From Steinernema hermaphroditum (lineage: Eukaryota > Nematoda > Chromadorea > Rhabditida > Steinernematidae): a DNA stretch of 46,133 bases. Below, one piece after another: positions 1 to 11,476 of this stretch; position 1 is the first letter of the stretch; each line of letters opens with the position of its first letter. A model generated the notes under the pieces. It did no database searches, had not been told where the DNA came from, and was given only the letters and a program-made list of their open reading frames with translations. Location of the stretch: the NCBI GenBank assembly GCA_030435675.1, contig JAUCMV010000020.1:1-46133 (forward strand), in the 5' to 3' direction. A program made the translations under genes and the position numbers.

Positions 1-2122
1 TCTCGTTGGATTTACTGTGGACTATCTTAGTTTCCTGCAAAACTTTCAATTCGAGACAGCAGGGCCCTTGCTCACACAAAGAGTTCTGCATCTGACCCTC
101 CTGCTCCAAAGTACCATAGCATTTTTATGATTGGATCTTGTAGAACTGCACGAGCCTGATCGAACGCGCCTATTCCCGTTGGATTACTGTGGACTATCTT
201 AGTTTCCTGCAAAACTTTCAATTCGAGACAGCAGGGCCTTGCTCACACAAAGAGCTCTGCATCTGACCCTCCTGCTCCAAAGTACCATAGCATTTTTATG
301 ATTGGATCTTGTAGAACTGCACGAGCCTGATCGAACGCGCCTACTCTCGTTGGGTTTTACTGTGGACTATCTTAGTTTCCTGCAAAACTTTCAATTCGAG
401 ACAGCAGGGCCCTTGCTCACACAAAGAGCTCTGCATCTGACCCTCCTGCTCCAAAGTACCATAGCATTTTTATGATTGGATCTTGTAGAACTGCACGAGC
501 CTGATCGAACGCGCCTACTCCCGTTGGATTTACTGTGGACTATCTTAGTTTCCTGCAAAACTTTCAATTCGAGACAGCAGGGCCCTTGCTCACACCAAGA
601 GCTCTGCATCTGACCCTCCTGCTCCAAAGTACCATAGCATTTTTATGATTCTATCTTGTAGAACTGCACGAGCCTGATCGAACGCGCCTACTCCCGTTGG
701 ATTTACTGTGGACTATCTTAGTTTCCTGCAAAACTTTCAACTCGAGACAGATAGGGCCCTTGCTCATACAAAGAGTTCTGCATCTGACCCTCCTGCTCCA
801 AAGTACCATAGCATTTTTATGATTGGATCTTGTAGAACTGCACGAGCCTGATCGAACGCGCCTACTCTCGTTGGTTTACTGTGGACTATCTTAGTTTCCT
901 GCAAAACTTTCAATTCGAGACAGCAGGGCCCTTGCTCACACCAAGAGCTCTGCATCTGACCCTCCTGCTCCAAAGTACCATAGCATTTTTATGATTGGAT
1001 CTTGTAGAACTGCACGAGCCTGATCGAACGCGCCTACTCCCGTTGGATTTACTGTGGACTATCTTAGTTTCCTGCAAAACTTTCAATTCGAGACAGATAG
1101 GGCCCTTGCTCATACAAAGAGTTCTGCATCTGACCCTCCTGCTCCAAAGTACCATAGCATTTTTATGATTGGATCTTGTAGAACTGCACGAGCCTGATCG
1201 AACGCGCCTATTCCCGTTGGGTTTACTGTGGACTATCTTAGTTTCCTGCAAAACTTTCAACTCGAGACAGCAGGGCCCTTGCTCACACCAAGAGCTCTGC
1301 ATCTGACCCTCCTGCTCCAAAGTACCATAGCATTTTTATGATTGGATCTTGTAGAACTGCACGAGCCTGATCGAACGCGCCTACTCCCGTTGGATTTACT
1401 GTGGACTATCTTAGTTTCCTGCAAAACTTTCAATTCGAGACAGCAGGGCCCTTGCTCACACCAAGAGCTCTGCATCTGACCCTCCTGCTCCAAAGTACCA
1501 TAGCATTTTTATGATTGGATCTTGTAGAACTGCACGAGCCTGATCGAACGCGCCTATTCCCGTTGGATTTACTGTGGACTATCTTAGTTTCCTGCAAAAC
1601 TTTCAATTCGAGACAGATAGGGCCCTTGTTCATACAAAGAGTTCTGCATCTGACCCTCCTGCTCCAAAGTACCATAGCATTTTTATGATTGGATCTTGTA
1701 GAACTGCACGAGCCTGATCGAACGCGCCTATTCCCGTCGGTTTACTGTGGACTATCTTAGTTTCCTGCAAAACTTTCAATTCGAGACAGACAGGGTCCTT
1801 GCTCATACAAAGAGTTCTGCATCTGACCCTCCTGCTCCAAAGTACCATAGCATTTTTATGATTGGATCTTGTAGAACTGCACGAGCCTGATCGAACGCGC
1901 CTATTCCCGCTCGGATTACTGTGGACTATCTTAGTTTCCTGCAAAACTTTCAATTCGAGACAGCAGGGCCCTTGCTCACACCAAGAGCTCTGCATCTGAC
2001 CCTCCTGCTCCAAAGTACCATAGCATTTTTATGATTGGATCTTGTAGAACTGCACGAGCCTGATCGAACGCGCCTATTCCCGTTGGGTTTACTGTGGACT
2101 ATCTTAGTTTCCTGCAAAACTT
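1..2122 (+). repeat. Block A: divergent left part of the array
   Basis: It contains twelve full units (anchors 46 to 1950) plus the 45-base left partial. They differ from the main type by cccgttgg or ctcgttgg instead of cccgctcgg, by gggcccttg instead of gggtccttg, and in many units by cacacaaagagctc or cacaccaagagctc in place of catacaaagagttc. The GAGCTC units are anchored at 218, 391, 564, 910, 1257, 1430 and 1950. They are interspersed with units carrying gacagata or gacagaca (737, 1083, 1603, 1777). One unit (anchor 564) has a unique gattctatcttg near 650. The unit at 46 is only 172 bp. Greater divergence suggests proximity to an array edge or an older section, but no edge is visible. 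Confidence 0.9.
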
Positions 2123-2644
2123 TCAATTCGAGACAGCAGGGCCCTTGCTCACACCAAGAGTTCTGCATCTGACCCTCCTGCTCCAAAGTACCATAGCATT
2201 TTTATGATTGGATCTTGTAGAACTGCACGAGCCTGATCGAACGCGCCTATTCCCGCTCGGTTTACTGTGGACTATCTTAGTTTCCTGCAAAACTTTCAAT
2301 TCGAGACAGCAGGGGCCTTGCTCATACAAAGAGTTCTGCATCTGACCCTCCTGCTCCAAAGTACCATAGCATTTTTATGATTGGATCTTGTAGAACTGCA
2401 CGAGCCTGATCGAACGCGCCTATTCCCGCTCGGTTTACTGTGGACTATCTTAGTTTCCTGCAAAACTTTCAATTCGAGACAGCAGGGCCCTTGCTCATAC
2501 AAAGAGTTCTGCATCTGACCCTCCTGCTCCAAAGTACCATAGCATTTTTATGATTGGATCTTGTAGAACTGCACGAGCCTGATCGAACGCGCCTATTCCC
2601 GCTCGGTTTACTGTGGACTATCTTAGTTTCCTGCAAAACTTTCA

Positions 2645-2661
2645 ATTCGAGACAGCAGGGT
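2645..2661 (+). promoter_or_regulatory. Representative near-match CENP-B-like box (8/9), repeated in most units
   Basis: In the reference unit the same 17-base position reads attcgagacagcagggt. It matches eight of the nine fixed positions of the CENP-B core and has A instead of C at position 13. The same 8/9 match recurs about every 173 bp in the cagggt, aagggt and tagggt units. Units with acaggg or tcaggg also score 8/9, but with the mismatch at position 14. Units with ataggg or ttaggg score 7/9. The left half, attcgagac, is nearly invariant. Function is inferred from motif similarity only. Confidence 0.4.
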
Positions 2662-2701
2662 CCTTGCTCATACAAAGAGTTCTGCATCTGACCCTCCTGC
2701 T
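2654..2701. repeat. Imperfect inverted repeat inside the monomer (representative)
   Basis: The arm agcagggt (2654-2661) can pair with accctcctgct (2691-2701), forming eight base pairs with a 3-base tcc bulge and a 29-base loop. It recurs in every reference-type unit. Both arms coincide with the two main indel sites of the repeat: bases gained after gacag, and an added c in accc. It may form a cruciform or a stem in a transcript. The stem is short, so the structure is only possible. Confidence 0.45.
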
Positions 2702-5700
2702 CCAAAGTACCATAGCATTTTTATGATTGGATCTTGTAGAACTGCACGAGCCTGATCGAACGCGCCTATTCCCGCTCGGTTTACTGTGGACTATCTTAGT
2801 TTCCTGCAAAACTTTCAATTCGAGACAGCAGGGCCCTTGCTCATACAAAGAGTTCTGCATCTGACCCTCCTGCTCCAAAGTACCATAGCATTTTTATGAT
2901 TGGATCTTGTAGAACTGCACGAGCCTGATCGAACGCGCCTATTCCCGCTCGGTTTACTGTGGACTATCTTAGTTTCCTGCAAAACTTTCAATTCGAGACA
3001 GCAGGGCCCTTGCTCACACCAAGAGTTCTGCATCTGACCCCTCCTGCTCCAAAGTACCATAGCATTTTTATGATTGGATCTTGTAGAACTGCACGAGCCT
3101 GATCGAACGCGCCTATTCCCGCTCGGTTTACTGTGGACTATCTTAGTTTCCTGCAAAACTTTCAATTCGAGACAGCAGGGTCCTTGCTCATACAAAGAGT
3201 TCTGCATCTGACCCTCCTGCTCCAAAGTACCATAGCATTTTTATGATTGGATCTTGTAGAACTGCACGAGCCTGATCGAACGCGCCTATTCCCGCTCGGT
3301 TTACTGTGGACTATCTTAGTTTCCTGCAAAACTTTCAATTCGAGACAGCAGGGTCCTTGCTCATACAAAGAGTTCTGCATCTGACCCTCCTGCTCCAAAG
3401 TACCATAGCATTTTTATGATTGGATCTTGTAGAACTGCACGAGCCTGATCGAACGCGCCTATTCCCGTTCGGTTTACTGTGGACTATCTTAGTTTCCTGC
3501 AAAACTTTCAATTCGAGACAGCAGGGTCCTTGCTCATACAAAGAGTTCTGCATCTGACCCTCCTGCTCCAAAGTACCATAGCATTTTTATGATTGGATCT
3601 TGTAGAACTGCACGAGCCTGATCGAACGCGCCTATTCCCGCTCGGTTTACTGTGGACTATCTTAGTTTCCTGCAAAACTTTCAATTCGAGACAGCAGGGT
3701 CCTTGCTCATACAAAGAGTTCTGCATCTGACCCCTCCTGCTCCAAAGTACCATAGCATTTTTATGATTGGATCTTGTAGAACTGCACGAGCCTGATCGAA
3801 CGCGCCTATTCCCGCTGGGTTTACTGTGGACTATCTTAGTTTCCTGCAAAACTTTCAATTCGAGACAGCAGGGTCCTTGCTCATACAAAGAGTTCTGCAT
3901 CTGACCCTCCTGCTCCAAAGTACCATAGCATTTTTATGATTGGATCTTGTAGAACTGCACGAGCCTGATCGAACGCGCCTATTCCCGCTCGGTTTACTGT
4001 GGACTATCTTAGTTTCCTGCAAAACTTTCAATTCGAGACAGACAGGGCCCTTGCTCATACAAAGAGTTCTGCATCTGACCCTCCTGCTCCAAAGTACCAT
4101 AGCATTTTTATGATTGGATCTTGTAGAACTGCACGAGCCTGATCGAACGCGCCTATTCCCGCTCGGTTTACTGTGGACTATCTTAGTTTCCTGCAAAACT
4201 TTCAATTCGAGACAGCAGGGTCCTTGCTCATACAAAGAGTTCTGCATCTGACCCTCCTGCTCCAAAGTACCATAGCATTTTTATGATTGGATCTTGTAGA
4301 ACTGCACGAGCCTGATCGAACGCGCCTATTCCCGCTCGGTTTACTGTGGACTATCTTAGTTTCCTGCAAAACTTTCAATTCGAGACAGCAGGGTCCTTGC
4401 TCATACAAAGAGTTCTGCATCTGACCCTCCTGCTCCAAAGTACCATAGCATTTTTATGATTGGATCTTGTAGAACTGCACGAGCCTGATCGAATGCGCCT
4501 ATTCCCGCTCGGTTTACTGTGGACTATCTTAGTTTCCTGCAAAACTTTCAATTCGAGACAGCAGGGTCCTTGCTCATACAAAGAGTTCTGCATCTGACCC
4601 TCCTGCTCCAAAGTACCATAGCATTTTTATGATTGGATCTTGTAGAACTGCACGAGCCTGATCGAACGCGCCTATTCCCGCTGGGTTTACTGTGGACTAT
4701 CTTAGTTTCCTGCAAAACTTTCAATTCGAGACAGCAGGGTCCTTGCTCATACAAAGAGTTCTGCATCTGACCCTCCTGCTCCAAAGTACCATAGCATTTT
4801 TATGATTGGATCTTGTAGAACTGCACGAGCCTGATCGAACGCGCCTATTCCCGCTCGGTTTACTGTGGACTATCTTAGTTTCCTGCAAAACTTTCAATTC
4901 GAGACAGACAGGGTCCTTGCTCATACAAAGAGTTCTGCATCTGACCCTCCTGCTCCAAAGTACCATAGCATTTTTATGATTGGATCTTGTAGAACTGCAC
5001 GAGCCTGATCGAACGCGCCTATTCCCGCTCGGTTTACTGTGGACTATCTTAGTTTCCTGCAAAACTTTCAATTCGAGACAGAAGGGCCCTTGCTCATACA
5101 AAGAGTTCTGCATCTGACCCTCCTGCTCCAAAGTACCATAGCATTTTTATGATTGGATCTTGTAGAACTGCACGAGCCTGATCGAACGCGCCTATTCCCG
5201 CTCGGTTTACTGTGGACTATCTTAGTTTCCTGCAAAACTTTCAATTCGAGACAGCAGGGTCCTTGCTCATACAAAGAGTTCTGCATCTGACCCTCCTGCT
5301 CCAAAGTACCATAGCATTTTTATGATTGGATCTTGTAGAACTGCACGAGCCTGATCGAACGCGCCTATTCCCGCTCGGTTTACTGTGGACTATCTTAGTT
5401 TCCTGCAAAACTTTCAATTCGAGACAGCAGGGTCCTTGCTCATACAAAGAGTTCTGCATCTGACCCTCCTGCTCCAAAGTACCATAGCATTTTTATGATT
5501 GGATCTTGTAGAACTGCACGAGCCTGATCGAACGCGCCTATTCCCGCTCGGTTTACTGTGGACTATCTTAGTTTCCTGCAAAACTTTCAATTCGAGACAG
5601 AAGGGTCCTTGCTCATACAAAGAGTTCTGCATCTGACCCTCCTGCTCCAAAGTACCATAGCATTTTTATGATTGGATCTTGTAGAACTGCACGAGCCTGA

Positions 5701-8700
5701 TCGAACGCGCCTATTCCCGCTCGGTTTACTGTGGACTATCTTAGTTTCCTGCAAAACTTTCAATTCGAGACAGCAGGGTCCTTGTTCATACAAAGAGTTC
5801 TGCATCTGACCCTCCTGCTCCAAAGTACCATAGCATTTTTATGATTGGATCTTGTAGAACTGCACGAGCCTGATCGAATGCGCCTATTCCCGCTCGGTTT
5901 ACTGTGGACTATCTTAGTTTCCTGCAAAACTTTCAATTCGAGACAGCAGGGTCCTTGCTCATACAAAGAGTTCTGCATCTGACCCTCCTGCTCCAAAGTA
6001 CCATAGCATTTTTATGATTGGATCTTGTAGAACTGCACGAGCCTGATCGAATGCGCCTATTCCCGCTCGGTTTACTGTGGACTATCTTAGTTTCCTGCAA
6101 AACTTTCAATTCGAGACAGCAGGGTCCTTGCTCATACAAAGAGTTCTGCATCTGACCCTCCTGCTCCAAAGTACCATAGCATTTTTATGATTGGATCTTG
6201 TAGAACTGCACGAGCCTGATCGAACGCGCCTATTCCCGCTCGGTTTACTGTGGACTATCTTAGTTTCCTGCAAAACTTTCAATTCGAGACAGCAGGGTCC
6301 TTGCTCATACAAAGAGTTCTGCATCTGACCCTCCTGCTCCAAAGTACCATAGCATTTTTATGATTGGATCTTGTAGAACTGCACGAGCCTGATCGAACGC
6401 GCCTATTCCCGCTCGGTTTACTGTGGACTATCTTAGTTTCCTGCAAAACTTTCAATTCGAGACAGCAGGGTCCTTGCTCATACAAAGAGTTCTGCATCTG
6501 ACCCCTCCTGCTCCAAAGTACCATAGCATTTTTATGATTGGATCTTGTAGAACTGCACGAGCCTGATCGAACGCGCCTATTCCCGCTCGGTTTACTGTGG
6601 ACTATCTTAGTTTCCTGCAAAACTTTCAATTCGAGACAGCAGGGGCCTTGCTCATACAAAGAGTTCTGCATCTGACCCTCCTGCTCCAAAGTACCATAGC
6701 ATTTTTATGATTGGATCTTGTAGAACTGCACGAGCCTGATCGAACGCGCCTATTCCCGCTCGGTTTACTGTGGACTATCTTAGTTTCCTGCAAAACTTTC
6801 AATTCGAGACAGCAGGGTCCTTGCTCATACAAAGAGTTCTGCATCTGACCCTCCTGCTCCAAAGTACCATAGCATTTTTATGATTGGATCTTGTAGAACT
6901 GCACGAGCCTGATCGAACGCGCCTATTCCCGCTCGGTTTACTGTGGACTATCTTAGTTTCCTGCAAAACTTTCAATTCGAGACAGCAGGGTCCTTGCTCA
7001 TACAAAGAGTTCTGCATCTGACCCTCCTGCTCCAAAGTACCATAGCATTTTTATGATTGGATCTTGTAGAACTGCACGAGCCTGATCGAACGCGCCTATT
7101 CCCGCTCGGTTTACTGTGGACTATCTTAGTTTCCTGCAAAACTTTCAATTCGAGACAGCAGGGTCCTTGCTCATACAAAGAGTTCTGCATCTGACCCTCC
7201 TGCTCCAAAGTACCATAGCATTTTTATGATTGGATCTTGTAGAACTGCACGAGCCTGATCGAATGCGCCTATTCCCGCTCGGTTTACTGTGGACTATCTT
7301 AGTTTCCTGCAAAACTTTCAATTCGAGACAGCAGGGTCCTTGCTCATACAAAGAGTTCTGCATCTGACCCTCCTGCTCCAAAGTACCATAGCATTTTTAT
7401 GATTGGATCTTGTAGAACTGCACGAGCCTGATCGAACGCGCCTATTCCCGCTCGGTTTACTGTGGACTATCTTAGTTTCCTGCAAAACTTTCAATTCGAG
7501 ACAGAAGGGTCCTTGCTCATACAAAGAGTTCTGCATCTGACCCTCCTGCTCCAAAGTACCATAGCATTTTTATGATTGGATCTTGTAGAACTGCACGAGC
7601 CTGATCGAATGCGCCTATTCCCGCTCGGTTTACTGTGGACTATCTTAGTTTCCTGCAAAACTTTCAATTCGAGACAGCAGGGTCCTTGCTCATACAAAGA
7701 GTTCTGCATCTGACCCTCCTGCTCCAAAGTACCATAGCATTTTTATGATTGGATCTTGTAGAACTGCACGAGCCTGATCGAACGCGCCTATTCCCGCTCG
7801 GTTTACTGTGGACTATCTTAGTTTCCTGCAAAACTTTCAATTCGAGACAGCAGGGTCCTTGCTCATACAAAGAGTTCTGCATCTGACCCTCCTGCTCCAA
7901 AGTACCATAGCATTTTTATGATTGGATCTTGTAGAACTGCACGAGCCTGATCGAACGCGCCTATTCCCGCTCGGTTTACTGTGGACTATCTTAGTTTCCT
8001 GCAAAACTTTCAATTCGAGACAGTAGGGTCCTTGCTCATACAAAGAGTTCTGCATCTGACCCTCCTGCTCCAAAGTACCATAGCATTTTTATGATTGGAT
8101 CTTGTAGAACTGCACGAGCCTGATCGAATGCGCCTATTCCCGCTCGGTTTACTGTGGACTATCTTAGTTTCCTGCAAAACTTTCAATTCGAGACAGCAGG
8201 GTCCTTGCTCATACAAAGAGTTCTGCATCTGACCCTCCTGCTCCAAAGTACCATAGCATTTTTATGATTGGATCTTGTAGAACTGCACGAGCCTGATCGA
8301 ACGCGCCTATTCCCGCTCGGTTTACTGTGGACTATCTTAGTTTCCTGCAAAACTTTCAATTCGAGACAGCAGGGTCCTTGCTCATACAAAGAGTTCTGCA
8401 TCTGACCCCTCCTGCTCCAAAGTACCATAGCATTTTTATGATTGGATCTTGTAGAACTGCACGAGCCTGATCGAACGCGCCTATTCCCGCTCGGTTTACT
8501 GTGGACTATCTTAGTTTCCTGCAAAACTTTCAATTCGAGACAGCAGGGTCCTTGCTCATACAAAGAGTTCTGCATCTGACCCTCCTGCTCCAAAGTACCA
8601 TAGCATTTTTATGATTGGATCTTGTAGAACTGCACGAGCCTGATCGAACGCGCCTATTCCCGCTCGGTTTACTGTGGACTATCTTAGTTTCCTGCAAAAC

Positions 8701-10440
8701 TTTCAATTCGAGACAGACAGGGTCCTTGCTCATACAAAGAGTTCTGCATCTGACCCCTCCTGCTCCAAAGTACCATAGCATTTTTATGATTGGATCTTGT
8801 AGAACTGCACGAGCCTGATCGAACGCGCCTATTCCCGCTCGGTTTACTGTGGACTATCTTAGTTTCCTGCAAAACTTTCAATTCGAGACAGCAGGGTCCT
8901 TGCTCATACAAAGAGTTCTGCATCTGACCCCTCCTGCTCCAAAGTACCATAGCATTTTTATGATTGGATCTTGTAGAACTGCACGAGCCTGATCGAACGC
9001 GCCTATTCCCGCTCGGTTTACTGTGGACTATCTTAGTTTCCTGCAAAACTTTCAATTCGAGACAGCAGGGTCCTTGCTCATACAAAGAGTTCTGCATCTG
9101 ACCCTCCTGCTCCAAAGTACCATAGCATTTTTATGATTGGATCTTGTAGAACTGCACGAGCCTGATCGAACGCGCCTATTCCCGCTCGGTTTACTGTGGA
9201 CTATCTTAGTTTCCTGCAAAACTTTCAATTCGAGACAGAAGGGTCCTTGCTCATACAAAGAGTTCTGCATCTGACCCTCCTGCTCCAAAGTACCATAGCA
9301 TTTTTATGATTGGATCTTGTAGAACTGCACGAGCCTGATCGAACGCGCCTATTCCCGCTCGGTTTACTGTGGACTATCTTAGTTTCCTGCAAAACTTTCA
9401 ATTCGAGACAGCAGGGTCCTTGTTCATACAAAGAGTTCTGCATCTGACCCCTCCTGCTCCAAAGTACCATAGCATTTTTATGATTGGATCTTGTAGAACT
9501 GCACGAGCCTGATCGAACGCGCCTATTCCCGCTCGGTTTACTGTGGACTATCTTAGTTTCCTGCAAAACTTTCAATTCGAGACAGAAGGGTCCTTGCTCA
9601 TACAAAGAGTTCTGCATCTGACCCCTCCTGCTCCAAAGTACCATAGCATTTTTATGATTGGATCTTGTAGAACTGCACGAGCCTGATCGAACGCGCCTAT
9701 TCCCGCTCGGTTTACTGTGGACTATCTTAGTTTCCTGCAAAACTTTCAATTCGAGACAGCAGGGTCCTTGCTCATACAAAGAGTTCTGCATCTGACCCTC
9801 CTGCTCCAAAGTACCATAGCATTTTTATGATTGGATCTTGTAGAACTGCACGAGCCTGATCGAACGCGCCTATTCCCGCTCGGTTTACTGTGGACTATCT
9901 TAGTTTCCTGCAAAACTTTCAATTCGAGACAGAAGGGTCCTTGCTCATACAAAGAGTTCTGCATCTGACCCTCCTGCTCCAAAGTACCATAGCATTTTTA
10001 TGATTGGATCTTGTAGAACTGCACGAGCCTGATCGAATGCGCCTATTCCCGCTCGGTTTACTGTGGACTATCTTAGTTTCCTGCAAAACTTTCAATTCGA
10101 GACAGCAGGGTCCTTGCTCATACAAAGAGTTCTGCATCTGACCCTCCTGCTCCAAAGTACCATAGCATTTTTATGATTGGATCTTGTAGAACTGCACGAG
10201 CCTGATCGAACGCGCCTATTCCCGCTCGGTTTACTGTGGACTATCTTAGTTTCCTGCAAAACTTTCAATTCGAGACAGCAGGGTCCTTGCTCATACAAAG
10301 AGTTCTGCATCTGACCCTCCTGCTCCAAAGTACCATAGCATTTTTATGATTGGATCTTGTAGAACTGCACGAGCCTGATCGAACGCGCCTATTCCCGCTC
10401 GGTTTACTGTGGACTATCTTAGTTTCCTGCAAAACTTTCA

Positions 10441-10457
10441 ATTCGAGACAGTCGGGT
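10441..10457 (+). promoter_or_regulatory. Complete match to CENP-B box core
   Basis: The 17 bases attcgagacagtcgggt fit the mammalian CENP-B box core NTTCGNNNNANNCGGGN at all nine fixed positions (T2 T3 C4 G5, A10, C13 G14 G15 G16). The match lies in the unit anchored at 10438 and is the only perfect one I noticed. It arises because this unit reads gtcggg where others read gcaggg. In mammals the box binds the centromere protein CENP-B. Whether this organism has such a protein is unknown, and a chance resemblance is possible. Confidence 0.5.
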
Positions 10458-10610
10458 CCTTGTTCATACAAAGAGTTCTGCATCTGACCCTCCTGCTCCA
10501 AAGTACCATAGCATTTTTATGATTGGATCTTGTAGAACTGCACGAGCCTGATCGAACGCGCCTATTCCCGCTCGGTTTACTGTGGACTATCTTAGTTTCC
10601 TGCAAAACTT

Positions 10611-11476
10611 TCAATTCGAGACAGCAGGGTCCTTGCTCATACAAAGAGTTCTGCATCTGACCCTCCTGCTCCAAAGTACCATAGCATTTTTATGATTGGA
10701 TCTTGTAGAACTGCACGAGCCTGATCGAACGCGCCTATTCCCGCTCGGTTTACTGTGGACTATCTTAGTTTCCTGCAAAACTTTCAATTCGAGACAGTAG
10801 GGTCCTTGTTCATACAAAGAGTTCTGCATCTGACCCCTCCTGCTCCAAAGTACCATAGCATTTTTATGATTGGATCTTGTAGAACTGCACGAGCCTGATC
10901 GAACGCGCCTATTCCCGCTCGGTTTACTGTGGACTATCTTAGTTTCCTGCAAAACTTTCAATTCGAGACAGCAGGGTCCTTGCTCATACAAAGAGTTCTG
11001 CATCTGACCCTCCTGCTCCAAAGTACCATAGCATTTTTATGATTGGATCTTGTAGAACTGCACGAGCCTGATCGAACGCGCCTATTCCCGCTCGGTTTAC
11101 TGTGGACTATCTTAGTTTCCTGCAAAACTTTCAATTCGAGACAGCAGGGTCCTTGCTCATACAAAGAGTTCTGCATCTGACCCTCCTGCTCCAAAGTACC
11201 ATAGCATTTTTATGATTGGATCTTGTAGAACTGCACGAGCCTGATCGAACGCGCCTATTCCCGCTCGGTTTACTGTGGACTATCTTAGTTTCCTGCAAAA
11301 CTTTCAATTCGAGACAGCAGGGTCCTTGCTCATACAAAGAGTTCTGCATCTGACCCTCCTGCTCCAAAGTACCATAGCATTTTTATGATTGGATCTTGTA
11401 GAACTGCACGAGCCTGATCGAATGCGCCTATTCCCGCTCGGTTTACTGTGGACTATCTTAGTTTCCTGCAAAACTT
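10611..11476 (+). repeat. Multi-unit block duplicated at 13382-14247 (left copy)
   Basis: Five consecutive units share the same order of variants with the block 2,771 bases to the right: a reference unit, a unit with gacagtagggt plus ttgttc plus acccctcctg, two reference units, and then a gaatgcg unit. The match breaks on the left, because 10438 has tcgggt where 13209 has cagggt. It breaks on the right, because 11477 has gaacgcg where 14248 has gaatgcg. The offset is 16 units, so this is a local higher-order duplication rather than a regular higher-order repeat. Confidence 0.65.

Larger units (their letters stand above)
2642..2814 (+). repeat. Reference 173-bp satellite monomer
   Basis: This unit is chosen as a reference because it carries the majority state at every variable site. 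In order it holds: a CENP-B-box-like motif (2645-2661); one arm of an imperfect inverted repeat (2654-2661); the segment ctcatacaaagagttctgc; the second arm (2691-2701); a T5 run in catttttatg; the CpG-rich tract gatcgaacgcgcc; the variable cccgctcggttt; and gcaaaacttt leading into the next unit. It has 80 G+C bases of 173 and seven CpGs. The starting phase is arbitrary, since a tandem repeat has no intrinsic first base. Confidence 0.95.
2123..10437 (+). repeat. Block B1: cccgctcgg-type units with frequent small variants
   Basis: There are forty-eight units totalling 8,315 bases, about 11 bases over 48 x 173. The majority type is now catacaaagagttc with cccgctcgg. Scattered members carry gacagaagg (for example anchors 5068, 5587, 7491, 9225, 9572, 9919), gacagacagg (4028 and 4894 regions, 8703 region) or acccctcctg (a +1 insertion; for example near 3037, 3728, 6500 and 8405). 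A few carry cccgctggg (near 3810 and 4678). The unit anchored at 2988 mixes a block-A state (cacaccaag) with block-B states, which looks like a recombinant unit. Confidence 0.9.

Noticed and set aside
1..20. Human-type CENP-B box left half (tcgttgga) in block A
   Set aside because: Eight bases agree with the human box, but the right half with CGGG is absent, so the essential core is not met.
218..2122. Regular dimeric higher-order repeat in block A (GAGCTC type alternating with gacagata type)
   Set aside because: The order of unit types is irregular (several GAGCTC units in a row), so no fixed period above 173 bp is supported.
2645..2653. RNA polymerase III B-box (attcgagac is close to GWTCRANNC), suggesting a tRNA-derived SINE
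   Set aside because: The first base mismatches, no convincing A-box lies at the right distance upstream, and the units have no target-site duplications or poly-A tail. The T5 run downstream is probably coincidental.
2714..2726. TATA-like element on the minus strand (cataaaaatg)
   Set aside because: A single AT-rich string with one mismatch, repeated only because the satellite repeats; there is no associated gene or start site.
8615..8818. 67-codon plus-strand open frame (also at 26629, 34939, 37190, 41873, 42048, 42396, 42571 and 43962)
   Set aside because: It appears only where a unit carries two extra bases (one after gacag, one in acccctcc). It starts at TTG and is entirely satellite sequence.
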